DNA from: Sphingobacteriales bacterium
GTDB lineage: Bacteria > Bacteroidota > Bacteroidia > UKL13-3
Length of the DNA stretch: 60,439 nucleotides
Assembly: GCA_021298155.1 (NCBI GenBank)
Contig: JAJTEN010000009.1
Span: 1-60,439 of the forward strand
Reading direction: 5' to 3'
Shown piece by piece: positions 8,249 through 16,154 of the stretch (within the stretch, counting starts at the first letter, position 1; every line of letters starts with the position of its first letter). The notes under the pieces are model-generated. The model was not told where the DNA came from. It worked only from the letters and a program-made list of their open reading frames with translations, and searched no databases. The translations under genes were made by a program, and so were the position numbers.

Positions 8249-9611
8249 ATTCTAATGAAATTAACTCATCGCCTTTTTTGTAAGGCACATAGGTGATAAT
8301 TAGTTGGAACATTTCATCTGTGGTTTTCATGCTTCCTTCGCGTTCGGCAATTAATTTGGGTGGATGAAAGGGATTGTTTGGATTTGATGCCCGATTGTCG
8401 AAATCACCTTCTACATATATGGTAGACCCTCGTGGGATTTTAAGCATGGTTTTTGGCATGTAAAAGTATTGCCATCTGAAGTCCCAATTGGGAATTCTAA
8501 TCAAGCGAATGGTGTCGCCACTTGGTTTAATGGCATAGGCCCAAAACCGCTTCCCAATTAAGTGCATATGTGGAACTAAATTTACGATAGAAATATCATT
8601 GGGCACGGTAAATTTGATATGAAAGGTTTTTTGTTCATTGGCAGGAACTACCAATGCTGGCTCAACAGGAGCCAAGCCTAAGGTGCCAATTTGAAACTCT
8701 GACACAGGTCTATTTGGCTCTTTTGTACCATAATAAATTTTGTAATAAGAGGAGTCGGTTTCTTGGATTGGACTCGGGCCAAAATGCATGTCGTTTAAAT
8801 AAAAAGCATTTTTTTTGCCTATTCTAAAACCACCAATTTCGTTTGGATAAAAACTAAATTGAGCACCGGGCAAATAATTAGAAACGCTGGGTGTCATGGG
8901 AGCATAAGTCCCATCATCATTTAATAAACCAAGTTCCTTGTGGATTTCAGTACTTTTGGTTTGGTCTTGGTTTATTATGTATTTCCCTGTGTGTAGATTA
9001 CTTTTTTTAGCCTCACTAAACTGAATAATATGTGTGTTTACATGGTGAACCAAACGCTTGTTTCCTGGCACAAATTCTATGGCTCTAATGATGGTATCTT
9101 TGGGTAATTCGAAGGGTATTTTTACCACCATAAACAAATCCGTATTATTTCCGGGCACCTGTATTGGTTTTGGCATGTATACAATTAGGTCGGGTTTCCC
9201 TTTGTTCCATTTTTTTTCTACTATTTCTGGCTGATCCAAAGCGCTCGTATCACCTGGTAAACAACCTTCTTCAGCCCAACGTTTGATGAGGGAAATTTGC
9301 GTATCTGTTAAATAGGTTTCATTGGCAAAATGACTATAGGATGGATCTGCAGGCCAAGGAGGCATTAACCTATTTTCTGTGACATAAGCTATAAGTTTGG
9401 CTTTAGAGGCAATGTCTTCATAACTCATAAGTGCAAACGGAGCAGCCCCATCTTGGTTGTGACATTTGCTACAATTGGCATAAATAATGGGCGCAATATG
9501 TTCGGCAAACAAAACGGGTTCATTATTGCCAGGAATTTGATTGGTGTTGTTTTGGCAGGCTGTTAGGGCCACAGAAGCCCATATCAATAATTGTTTTAAT
9601 TTATGTAACAT
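8247..9611 (-). CDS. Lipoprotein with cytochrome c motif and PHM/DBM-like copper monooxygenase fold
   Basis: 454 residues. Lipobox LTAC with Cys19 predicts an outer- or periplasm-facing lipoprotein. A heme c site CSKCH (47-51) sits in a short domain with MPPWPAD (83-89). The rest resembles type II ascorbate-dependent copper monooxygenases: HHVNTH (His189, His190), H276 in DMHFGP as the third CuA-type ligand, HMH (348, 350) and TDEM (Met434) as the CuB-type ligands, in the right order. The heme may feed electrons to the copper centres, but substrate and activity are unknown. It overlaps the upstream redoxin gene by 16 bp, so the two are co-expressed. Confidence 0.75.
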   Translation of the reverse strand: MLHKLKQLLIWASVALTACQNNTNQIPGNNEPVLFAEHIAPIIYANCSKCHNQDGAAPFALMSYEDIASKAKLIAYVTENRLMPPWPADPSYSHFANETYLTDTQISLIKRWAEEGCLPGDTSALDQPEIVEKKWNKGKPDLIVYMPKPIQVPGNNTDLFMVVKIPFELPKDTIIRAIEFVPGNKRLVHHVNTHIIQFSEAKKSNLHTGKYIINQDQTKSTEIHKELGLLNDDGTYAPMTPSVSNYLPGAQFSFYPNEIGGFRIGKKNAFYLNDMHFGPSPIQETDSSYYKIYYGTKEPNRPVSEFQIGTLGLAPVEPALVVPANEQKTFHIKFTVPNDISIVNLVPHMHLIGKRFWAYAIKPSGDTIRLIRIPNWDFRWQYFYMPKTMLKIPRGSTIYVEGDFDNRASNPNNPFHPPKLIAEREGSMKTTDEMFQLIITYVPYKKGDELISLE

Positions 9612-10156
9612 CCAATTGCCCTTGTTTTATAGGGTTTAACCATTTGATTAAGGTAAAGTTTTTCTAATACATCTGCCAAATCAAATGCTGTAATTACTTT
9701 TCTTTTTTTGCTCAGTTCAAATGCCCAATTATCAATTCTTCCTTGATAAACCTTTAAGCCATTCTTTGTAAAAACCGCTACCTCTGGTGTAATGCTTGCT
9801 TGAACAAATTTTGCTAAGTCGAAATTTGGGTCGGTGTAAAAATCTAAATCAGTTAATTGATACTTATGTTTGAAAGCTAAAATTTCTTTTTTTGAATAGG
9901 TTTTGCCTGGCACAATCGCATAAAATTTGAAACCTACTTTTTGGTAGGTAGATGCCAGATTTCTGATGGTAAGTGAATAGCTTTGGCAAAGCGGACATTC
10001 AGGTGAAATAAAAAGCACCACAAATCCCTTTTCATGCTTTGCAGATTGAATAACGTATGGCTTTCCATCTAGGTTTGATAGAGAAACCTCCTCAATCCTT
10101 TCCGGACTTGTTTGAATAGAAAAGAAGGATAATAGGATGAACAATAAAATCTGCAT
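9596..10156 (-). CDS. Exported redoxin (thioredoxin-like, SCO1/AhpC-type)
   Basis: 186 residues: signal peptide or anchor at 1-16, then a thioredoxin-like fold with SPECPLC (Cys54 and Cys57) as in redoxins and SCO1-like proteins, and a cis-Pro-like TPEVAVF segment. It ends in a TRAIGC stretch common in copies that sit next to cytochrome/copper-monooxygenase genes. Start: ATG at 10156; a GTG two codons upstream (10162) overlaps the TAAATTTG box at 10162-10169. It overlaps the next gene by 16 bp (translational coupling) and may keep the heme or copper ligands of that protein reduced or help load metal. That role is inferred from the pairing. Confidence 0.75.
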   Translation of the reverse strand: MQILLFILLSFFSIQTSPERIEEVSLSNLDGKPYVIQSAKHEKGFVVLFISPECPLCQSYSLTIRNLASTYQKVGFKFYAIVPGKTYSKKEILAFKHKYQLTDLDFYTDPNFDLAKFVQASITPEVAVFTKNGLKVYQGRIDNWAFELSKKRKVITAFDLADVLEKLYLNQMVKPYKTRAIGCYIN

Positions 10157-10194
10157 AGTCACAAATTTAGGCTTTGTGATTAAATTAGTGGCAT

Positions 10195-10223
10195 AAAAAA
10201 AGCGGGCGAAGCCCGCTTTTTTT
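10195..10223. terminator. Bidirectional terminator at the end of accC
   Basis: A7 at 10195-10201, stem GCGGGC 10202-10207, loop GAA, stem GCCCGC 10211-10216, T7 10217-10223. The perfect arms make it symmetrical. It overlaps the accC stop codon (10222-10224) and ends the fatty-acid cluster on the minus strand. Confidence 0.9.
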
Positions 10224-11568
10224 ATTTGTTAATGTCAAATGTATTCATGAAGGCTGTGGTAAAATTCCCCTTTTTAAATTCTTCATTTTGCATGAGTTTC
10301 ATCGCCAATGGGATGGTGGTTTTTAATCCAGGTCCCTCAATAATGAACTCACCCAATGCTCTTTCCATTTTAATAATCGCTTCTTCTCTGGTTTGTGCCG
10401 TTACAATCATTTTTGCAATCATACTATCGTAATTGCTTGGGATGGTATATCCGGCATAGATGTGCGTATCAACACGCACTCCGTGACCGCCTGGCTTGTG
10501 CAAATAATCTATTCTTCCGGGTGTAGGTCTGAAATTATTATATGGATCTTCGGCATTGATGCGCACCTCAATGGAGTGACGAGATGGATAGTAATTTCTA
10601 CCACTAATAGGAACACCTGCTGCAATTAAAATTTGTTCTTTTACTAAATCAAAATTAATTACTTCTTCTGTTACAGGATGTTCAACTTGAATACGGGTAT
10701 TCATTTCCATGAAATAGAAGTTGCGGTGTTTATCTACCAAGAATTCAATTGTACCTAAACCTTCGTATCCAATGGCGGAAGCACCTGCTATTGCAGCGGC
10801 ACCCATTTTTTCGCGCAATTCATCTGTCATGAATGGAGAAGGACTTTCTTCTACTAATTTCTGATGCCTACGTTGGATAGAGCAATCTCTTTCAGACAGG
10901 TGACAAACTTTTCCATATTGATCACCAGCCAACTGAATTTCTATATGGCGAGGTTCCTCTACATACTTTTCCATGTAGATACCGTCATTACCAAAGGCGG
11001 CTAAAGATTCTTGCTTTGCGCTATCCCAGTTTTTTTCAAACTCTTCATCGGTCCAAATAATGCGCATCCCTCTACCTCCGCCACCTGCGGTTGCTTTTAT
11101 AATTACAGGGTAACCAATTACTTTCGCTAATTCTCTACCTTCATTTGCATCCTTTAGCAAGCCCTCAGAACCGGGTATTACAGGCACGCCTGCTTTTTTC
11201 ATGGTTTCTTTGGCATTAGATTTATCGCCCATTGCGTTAATCATTTCCGGACTAGCGCCAATGAATTTTATGCCATGTTCTCTGCAAACAGCTGAGAACT
11301 TTGCATTTTCCGATAAAAATCCATATCCAGGATGTATGGCATCTGCGTTGGTAATTTCTGCCGCAGCAATAATATTATTAATACTTAAGTAAGATTGAGC
11401 CGATGGTGGAGGTCCAATACACACCGCTTCATCAGCAAATCTAACATGTAAGCTATCTCTATCTGCTGTAGAATAAACGGCAACAGTTTTAATACCCATT
11501 TCACGGGCAGTGCGTATAATTCTTAGCGCTATTTCGCCTCTATTGGCAATGAGAATTTTTTTGAACAT
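10222..11568 (-). CDS. accC: Acetyl-CoA carboxylase, biotin carboxylase subunit
   Basis: Carboxylates biotin on BCCP with ATP and bicarbonate, the first half-reaction of malonyl-CoA formation. The 448 residues are the normal length for a stand-alone biotin carboxylase. Seen: N-terminal [16 protein letters not shown], the ATP-grasp glycine loop [11 protein letters not shown], the [11 protein letters not shown] block, and [14 protein letters not shown] with catalytic and metal-binding residues. It follows accB by 48 bp on the minus strand and ends in a strong terminator, so it is the last gene of the DUF177-rpmF-plsX-fabH-accB-accC cluster. Length and the absence of extra domains favour fatty-acid ACC over propionyl-CoA or pyruvate carboxylase. 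Confidence 0.96.
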   Translation of the reverse strand: MFKKILIANRGEIALRIIRTAREMGIKTVAVYSTADRDSLHVRFADEAVCIGPPPSAQSYLSINNIIAAAEITNADAIHPGYGFLSENAKFSAVCREHGIKFIGASPEMINAMGDKSNAKETMKKAGVPVIPGSEGLLKDANEGRELAKVIGYPVIIKATAGGGGRGMRIIWTDEEFEKNWDSAKQESLAAFGNDGIYMEKYVEEPRHIEIQLAGDQYGKVCHLSERDCSIQRRHQKLVEESPSPFMTDELREKMGAAAIAGASAIGYEGLGTIEFLVDKHRNFYFMEMNTRIQVEHPVTEEVINFDLVKEQILIAAGVPISGRNYYPSRHSIEVRINAEDPYNNFRPTPGRIDYLHKPGGHGVRVDTHIYAGYTIPSNYDSMIAKMIVTAQTREEAIIKMERALGEFIIEGPGLKTTIPLAMKLMQNEEFKKGNFTTAFMNTFDINK

Positions 11569-11616
11569 GTAAATGTAATTAAATAAAATCTAAAGCAATA
11601 CGCTTAAGCACTAATA

Positions 11617-12102
11617 CTACTTTGGTTCAACTAAGAATAAAGCTTGGTCGTATTCAATAGGTGAAGCATTGTCAACCAATATTTTAACAATTTTACCCGA
11701 AACTTCAGATTCAATTTCATTGAATAGTTTCATTGCTTCAACGATACATAATACTTGTCCAACTTTAATTTCGTCTCCAACCTGAACAAACGGTGGTTTA
11801 TCCGGAGATGATGATTTGTAATAAGTACCAATCATTGGAGATTTTATGGTAATTAAATGACTACTTGATTCAGTATGGTGCGATTCTATTTTTTCGGTTT
11901 GAACTGCTGGCGCAACCGGAGCTGGCGCAGCTTGCACAATTGGAGCAGCTTGAACCAAACTTGGGGCAGTTTGATGCACTACCATTGTTTTTTCATCCGT
12001 TTTCTTGATGGCTAACTTAAAATCGCCACGCTCTACTTCAACTTCAGAAACTCCAGATTCTGAAACCAACTTAATGAGTTCTTTAATTTCTTTTAATTCC
12101 AT
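11617..12102 (-). CDS. accB: Biotin carboxyl carrier protein of acetyl-CoA carboxylase
   Basis: 161 residues, typical for AccB. N-terminal helical segment 1-35, an Ala/Pro/Val-rich flexible linker about 45-70, and the biotinyl domain 82-160 with the EAMKL motif, Lys125 being the biotinylation site. It carries carboxybiotin between AccC and the carboxyltransferase. It lies 82 bp downstream of fabH and 48 bp before accC. The fabH-accB gap has a perfect 20-bp palindrome and a possible TAAATTTG box, so accBC may have its own regulated promoter besides read-through. Confidence 0.96.
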   Translation of the reverse strand: MELKEIKELIKLVSESGVSEVEVERGDFKLAIKKTDEKTMVVHQTAPSLVQAAPIVQAAPAPVAPAVQTEKIESHHTESSSHLITIKSPMIGTYYKSSSPDKPPFVQVGDEIKVGQVLCIVEAMKLFNEIESEVSGKIVKILVDNASPIEYDQALFLVEPK

Positions 12103-12124
12103 AAGGATTATTGTTTATTAAAAT

Positions 12125-12132
12125 CAAATTTA
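12125..12132 (-). promoter_or_regulatory. Possible -7 box for accB-accC
   Basis: Minus strand TAAATTTG fits TAnnTTTG, 23 bp before the accB ATG. The best -33-like TTG (12158-12160) is 25 bp away and inside the adjacent palindrome, so the spacing is longer than ideal. Confidence 0.3.
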
Positions 12133-12143
12133 TTCAAAAATAT

Positions 12144-12163
12144 GAATTGGTAATTACCAATTC
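12144..12163. promoter_or_regulatory. Perfect 20-bp palindrome between fabH and accB
   Basis: Half-site GAATTGGTAA (12144-12153) followed at once by its exact reverse complement (12154-12163). It is 41 bp upstream of accB and 21 bp downstream of fabH, next to a putative -7 box. A dimeric regulator operator is the simplest reading. A weak terminator or attenuator hairpin is the alternative, but the zero-base spacer and low GC make a stable RNA hairpin less likely. Confidence 0.45.
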
Positions 12164-12184
12164 TCAAAAAAAGTATAAAATTTA

Positions 12185-13189
12185 TTAATCGGTAGGCGAG
12201 TCGTATGCCCATTTTAAATACATTGCGCCCCAGGTAAATCCACCGCCAAAGGCAGCAAGCACAAGGTTGTCACCTTTTTTTAGTTTTTTCTCCCACTCCC
12301 ATAAACATAGCGGTAAAGTGCCATTGGTCGTATTTCCATAATGATCAATATTAATCATTACCTTTTCTTTATCAAGCCCCATTCTTTCGGCGGTGGCGTC
12401 AATAATTCTCAGATTGGCTTGGTGTGGCACTAACCAAGAGATATCATCTGCCGTTAAATTATTTCTTTCCATTATTTGGGCAGACACATCAGCCATCCCT
12501 TTAACAGCAAATTTAAAAACGCTTTTTCCATCCTGAAATACAAAATGTTCTCTGGCTTCAATCGTTTCATGTGTAGGTGGTTTTAAAGAACCTCCCGCTT
12601 TTTGGTGTAGAAAGTGTCTTCCAGAACCATCTGATTTTAATACCGCATCAATAATACCATTACCTTCTTCATTAGGTTCAAGCAGCACTGCGCCACAGCC
12701 ATCTCCAAAAATAATACAGGTATTACGGTCGGTATAATCAATGATAGACGACATTTTATCTCCACCAATAACTAAAACTTTCTTATATTTCCCAGATTCT
12801 ATGAAGCTACTTGCTGTTTGTAGCGAAAACAAAAAGCCTGAGCACGCCGCCATTAAATCATAAGCAAATGCATTAATAGCGCCAATTTTATCTGCCAAAA
12901 TACAAGCAGAAGAAGGGAAAATGAGGTCGGGGGTTACTGTGGCAAAAATAATTAAGTCAATTTCTTCTGCACTAATACCTCTTTTTTTGAGCAATCCATT
13001 AGCTGCTTCAACGGCCATGTCTGAAGTGGCTAAACTAGGATCCTTTAATATGTGTCTTTCTTTAATACCGGTGCGTGTGGTAATCCATTCATCGCTTGTA
13101 TCTACCAATAGTTCCAAATCTTTATTGGTTAATAAATCTGGTGGTACATAGCCATGAATGGCTGTAATTGCAGCGGTAATTTTCGTCAT
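12185..13189 (-). CDS. fabH: 3-oxoacyl-[ACP] synthase III
   Basis: Condenses acetyl-CoA (or a branched primer) with malonyl-ACP to start fatty-acid synthesis. 334 residues, normal for KAS III. The catalytic triad is visible: Cys116 in AACSGF, His256 in LVPHQAN, Asn286 in DHYGNTTNG. The N-terminal TSDEWITTRTGIKER is typical. It overlaps the end of plsX by one base (ATG at 13189, in the minus direction), a coupling common in bacteria. Bacteroidota often make iso-branched fatty acids, but the primer preference cannot be read here. Confidence 0.96.
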   Translation of the reverse strand: MTKITAAITAIHGYVPPDLLTNKDLELLVDTSDEWITTRTGIKERHILKDPSLATSDMAVEAANGLLKKRGISAEEIDLIIFATVTPDLIFPSSACILADKIGAINAFAYDLMAACSGFLFSLQTASSFIESGKYKKVLVIGGDKMSSIIDYTDRNTCIIFGDGCGAVLLEPNEEGNGIIDAVLKSDGSGRHFLHQKAGGSLKPPTHETIEAREHFVFQDGKSVFKFAVKGMADVSAQIMERNNLTADDISWLVPHQANLRIIDATAERMGLDKEKVMINIDHYGNTTNGTLPLCLWEWEKKLKKGDNLVLAAFGGGFTWGAMYLKWAYDSPTD

Positions 13190-14148
13190 TATTGTGTTGG
13201 TGGAACTAAATTTTGGAAAGCATCATGGATAATTTGAACCAATTTTGAATCAACCACATCTTTGGCTGAAAGGAGCATATTTTTGAATGCTTTTGCATTT
13301 GATATGCCGTGTCCTATGATAACAGGAGCATTTACACCTAAAATAGGTGTGCCTCCAAAATTTTCGTAATTAAAACTTTCTAAATAATCATCTTGAATGC
13401 CTCTTTTGCTAATTGCAAAGTACATCGATTCAAGTGCTTTCAGTACCACATTTCCAGTAAAGCCATCGCATACAATTACGTCAACTTTGCTTGAAATAAT
13501 ATCTCTGCCTTCTACATTACCAATAAAATTAAATTGGTTTGTATCCTCCATAATGTGGTGGGCAGATACGGTAACTAAATTTCCTTTTTCTTTTTCTTCA
13601 CCTATACTCAACAATCCAACCCTTGGGTTAGCAACTTTGTATACATGCTCGAGTAGGAGTGATCCTAGGATTCCAAATTGGTATAAAACATCAGGTTTAC
13701 AATCTGCATTGGCGCCTACATCTAAAAGTAAGCCAACGCCTCCTTTAGCTTTGGGAACCATGGCTGTAACGCATGGGCGAATAACACCTTCAATTGGTTT
13801 TACAGAAAACATGGAACCTACTAACATGGCACCCGTATTACCGGCACTAACAAAAGCATCTAACTGTTTCTTTGCAAGTAAGCCAAATCCGACAGATATA
13901 CTCGAGTCTTTTTTCTGAGAGATTGCTTTAGTTGGGTGTTCTCCCATACCAATCACCTCAGTGGTGTGTACAAAGTCGAAATGATCTAAATTGCCACCTT
14001 GTTCAATAAGATGTTGTTTCGCTAGTTCAGTGTCGCCAATAAGCACAATGCGAGCAGCGTTACCCATTTCTTGCTGCGCAATAATTGCACCAGCAATTGC
14101 TTCTTTTGGAGCATAATCGCCCCCCATGATATCAAAACCAATCTTCAT
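13189..14148 (-). CDS. plsX: Phosphate acyltransferase PlsX
   Basis: Makes acyl-phosphate from acyl-ACP for PlsY-dependent phospholipid synthesis; peripheral membrane enzyme. 319 residues. Visible family features: start MKIGFDIMGGDYAPKEAIAGA, SISVGFGLL and VSAGNTGAMLVGS near 85-115, LLDVGANADCKP near 140, and CDGFTGNVVLK near 230. It sits between rpmF and fabH, the classic order, with a 32-bp gap after rpmF and a 1-bp overlap with fabH. Confidence 0.96.
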   Translation of the reverse strand: MKIGFDIMGGDYAPKEAIAGAIIAQQEMGNAARIVLIGDTELAKQHLIEQGGNLDHFDFVHTTEVIGMGEHPTKAISQKKDSSISVGFGLLAKKQLDAFVSAGNTGAMLVGSMFSVKPIEGVIRPCVTAMVPKAKGGVGLLLDVGANADCKPDVLYQFGILGSLLLEHVYKVANPRVGLLSIGEEKEKGNLVTVSAHHIMEDTNQFNFIGNVEGRDIISSKVDVIVCDGFTGNVVLKALESMYFAISKRGIQDDYLESFNYENFGGTPILGVNAPVIIGHGISNAKAFKNMLLSAKDVVDSKLVQIIHDAFQNLVPPTQ

Positions 14149-14180
14149 TGAGCGGATTTTTTGCTAATTAAAGCAAGTGA

Positions 14181-14366
14181 TTAAATGTCTTTTTGCATCT
14201 CAGGGAAAGCTAACTTACCCTTGTAGTAGCCACCAGCAGTAACACGGTGACGTAAGTGTGTTTCTCCAGATGTTGGATCTACTGAAACAGTTGGATTAGC
14301 ACCTTTGTAATGTGTTCTGCGCTTGTCGCGTCTTGCATTTGAGATTTTGCGTTTTGGATTAGGCAT
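14181..14366 (-). CDS. rpmF: 50S ribosomal protein L32 (zinc-less type)
   Basis: 61 residues starting [22 protein letters not shown], the conserved L32 N-terminus. The usual two CxxC pairs of the zinc ribbon are absent: the region reads [12 protein letters not shown] and [10 protein letters not shown] with no Cys at all. Zinc-independent L32 forms are known, including in Flavobacteria-like lineages, so this is probably functional. It follows the DUF177 gene by 20 bp and precedes plsX, the standard rpmF-plsX-fabH arrangement linking ribosome and lipid synthesis. Confidence 0.94.
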   Translation of the reverse strand: MPNPKRKISNARRDKRRTHYKGANPTVSVDPTSGETHLRHRVTAGGYYKGKLAFPEMQKDI

Positions 14367-14386
14367 TGTATATGTCTCCTTATTTA

Positions 14387-14935
14387 TTAATTTAGTAAAT
14401 TTTTTAATTTATCCCAGCGAGGATCGGCAGCATTTTGCTCCTTTTCATCGGCCGAGTCTTCTATATCTTCTGTTTCAATTTGGTTCAATCTACTCAAAAC
14501 TTCTTGATTACAAGGTTTAGGTTCGGGTAAATTATCACAGTTTTTCTTTTGAGGGAGCGATAGTAACAAGCTTTCATACAGATATTGTTTTAAATCAAAT
14601 TCAATTTCTGTTCTTGCAATGTAAATCAACTCTGAATCATCGAAATTATTGGCTTCACTTAATTTCATAATCAAGCCAAATTTCTCAGATACGGGTAAGT
14701 CAATATCTTCAGCACAAGTATCACAAGCAACTCTCGCAACTCCTTTAAAATCAAACTTTAGGTCGAACATCGACTCTGTTTTGAATAATTTTAAATCAAC
14801 CTCAACTTTGCAATATTCAATGGGTGAGTACTCAAATTCAGTTAAGAATTCTTCATTTAGCATAAATTCAAATTCATTCAAACCCATTTTGAGTTTATTG
14901 AATTCAATGAGGTATGCTTTTGTCTTCGTTCCCAT
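14387..14935 (-). CDS. DUF177/YceD family protein
   Basis: 182 residues. The YceD/DUF177 family is found next to rpmF in most bacteria; in plants and some bacteria its members are linked to 23S rRNA processing or accumulation. Here a CDTC pair in [13 protein letters not shown] sits mid-protein as expected, followed by a [15 protein letters not shown] segment and an acidic C-terminus ending [11 protein letters not shown], the usual family tail. First gene of the fatty-acid cluster, 20 bp before rpmF, with two possible promoters upstream. Molecular role in this organism is not established. Confidence 0.88.
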   Translation of the reverse strand: MGTKTKAYLIEFNKLKMGLNEFEFMLNEEFLTEFEYSPIEYCKVEVDLKLFKTESMFDLKFDFKGVARVACDTCAEDIDLPVSEKFGLIMKLSEANNFDDSELIYIARTEIEFDLKQYLYESLLLSLPQKKNCDNLPEPKPCNQEVLSRLNQIETEDIEDSADEKEQNAADPRWDKLKNLLN

Positions 14936-14948
14936 TTTATATAGCCGG

Positions 14949-14956
14949 CAAATATA
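14949..14956 (-). promoter_or_regulatory. Putative -7 box for the DUF177-rpmF-plsX-fabH cluster
   Basis: Minus strand TATATTTG followed by CC is an excellent TAnnTTTG match, 14 bp before the DUF177 ATG. A good -33 element is not seen at the standard spacing, and the leader would be very short. Confidence 0.4.
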
Positions 14957-15040
14957 AGCATTGGGGGTAAAAAACTAAATATTTTTTGAAAATAATTGGA
15001 AATCAATTGGCTAAATTGATTCTTATGCCCAAAAAATGGC

Positions 15041-15072
15041 CAAATGTATGGTGTTTTGAAATTAAAAATCAA
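15041..15072 (-). promoter_or_regulatory. Putative promoter for the DUF177-rpmF cluster inside the 3' end of pdxA
   Basis: On the minus strand a TTG (15070-15072) is followed after 21 bp by TACATTTG (15041-15048), matching the Bacteroidota TTG-N17-23-TAnnTTTG layout. It would give a leader of about 100 nt before DUF177, upstream of the second box at 14949. Confidence 0.4.
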
Positions 15073-16129
15073 TTCTAAATCGCTCTCTTTTCCCAGGGTT
15101 TAATGGGAGTGGATTGCTATTTATTTCTGTAAAATGATTCCTGCGTGCCCAAATATCTATTGCCATAAATAAGGCATTGCGCATAGATTGCTCGCTGGCT
15201 TCATTTTTACCTGCAATGGCATATGCGGTTCCATGATCGGGCGAGGTGCGCACAAAAGGCAACCCTGCCGTTACATTAACCCCAGAATCAAAAGAGGCAT
15301 ATTTAAAAGGCACTAATCCCTGATCGTGGTACATGGCTAAAATACCATCGAAATGCCTGTATTGGTTTGATCCAAAGAAACCATCTGCTGGGTAGGGTCC
15401 AAATACAAATATCTGTTTTTCGTTTTTGGCTTTTTCAATAGCTGGAATAATGATATCCTTTTCCTCCATGCCTAATAGTCCGTTATCTCCCGCATGTGGG
15501 TTCAATCCCAATACAGCGATGCGTGGCTTTGCGATACCAAAATCTTTTTGCAAACTCTCTTTTAATAGAATTATCTTTTTATAGATACCGTCTATACTTA
15601 ATTTGCTTGCTACTTCTTTCACTGGAACATGTCCGGTTGCCAGTGCAAGTTTTAAATCATCTGATGCCAATACCATTAGATGGTCTGAGCCTGCTTGTTG
15701 TGCTAAATATTCTGTATGACCTACAAAAGGTAGTTCGGGTGTATTTACCGTATTTTTATTGAGGGGCGCCGTAACGATGGCATCTATTTTACCAGCAATC
15801 GCATCTTGTGTAGCCATCGCAAGTGCTTTAAAAGCGTATTGGCCGGCTTGGGCAGTAGCTTCCCCCATTTTTATTTCAGTTTCTTCTTCCCAACACACCA
15901 AAATATTCGCTTTTTTGGGATTAACTTGATCTATGTGTTTGATAATATTTAACTGAAACTCATTTAGGTTTAATACCTTCCTCCAGTATGAGATAATTTT
16001 TGGCGATCCATACACCACTGGAATGCAATAATTTAAAATCCGATTATCGTTTAAGGTTTTTATAATTACCTCCACGGCAATGCTGTTCATATCGCCAATG
16101 GTAATGCCTATAATGGGTAATTTATTCAT
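15062..16129 (-). CDS. pdxA: 4-hydroxythreonine-4-phosphate dehydrogenase
   Basis: NAD-dependent, metal-requiring enzyme of the DXP-dependent pyridoxal phosphate pathway; cytoplasmic dimer. 355 residues, slightly longer than E. coli PdxA. Seen: start GITIGDMNSIAVEVIIK, TAPLNKNTVN, the metal His in GHTEYLA, LNPHAGDNGLLG, and YHDQGLVPFK with the other metal His and substrate Lys. The family usually has GDPxGIGPE at the start; here the equivalent is GDMNSIAVE, a moderate deviation seen in Bacteroidota copies. It is 25 bp from the upstream aminopeptidase gene on the same strand, so may be co-transcribed. Confidence 0.95.
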   Translation of the reverse strand: MNKLPIIGITIGDMNSIAVEVIIKTLNDNRILNYCIPVVYGSPKIISYWRKVLNLNEFQLNIIKHIDQVNPKKANILVCWEEETEIKMGEATAQAGQYAFKALAMATQDAIAGKIDAIVTAPLNKNTVNTPELPFVGHTEYLAQQAGSDHLMVLASDDLKLALATGHVPVKEVASKLSIDGIYKKIILLKESLQKDFGIAKPRIAVLGLNPHAGDNGLLGMEEKDIIIPAIEKAKNEKQIFVFGPYPADGFFGSNQYRHFDGILAMYHDQGLVPFKYASFDSGVNVTAGLPFVRTSPDHGTAYAIAGKNEASEQSMRNALFMAIDIWARRNHFTEINSNPLPLNPGKRERFRIDF

Positions 16130-16154
16130 ACGGTATTTTCTCTGTTTGGCAAGT

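Noticed and set aside
13397-13918. 173-codon plus-strand ORF
   Set aside because: Lies antisense inside plsX, which has all family motifs.
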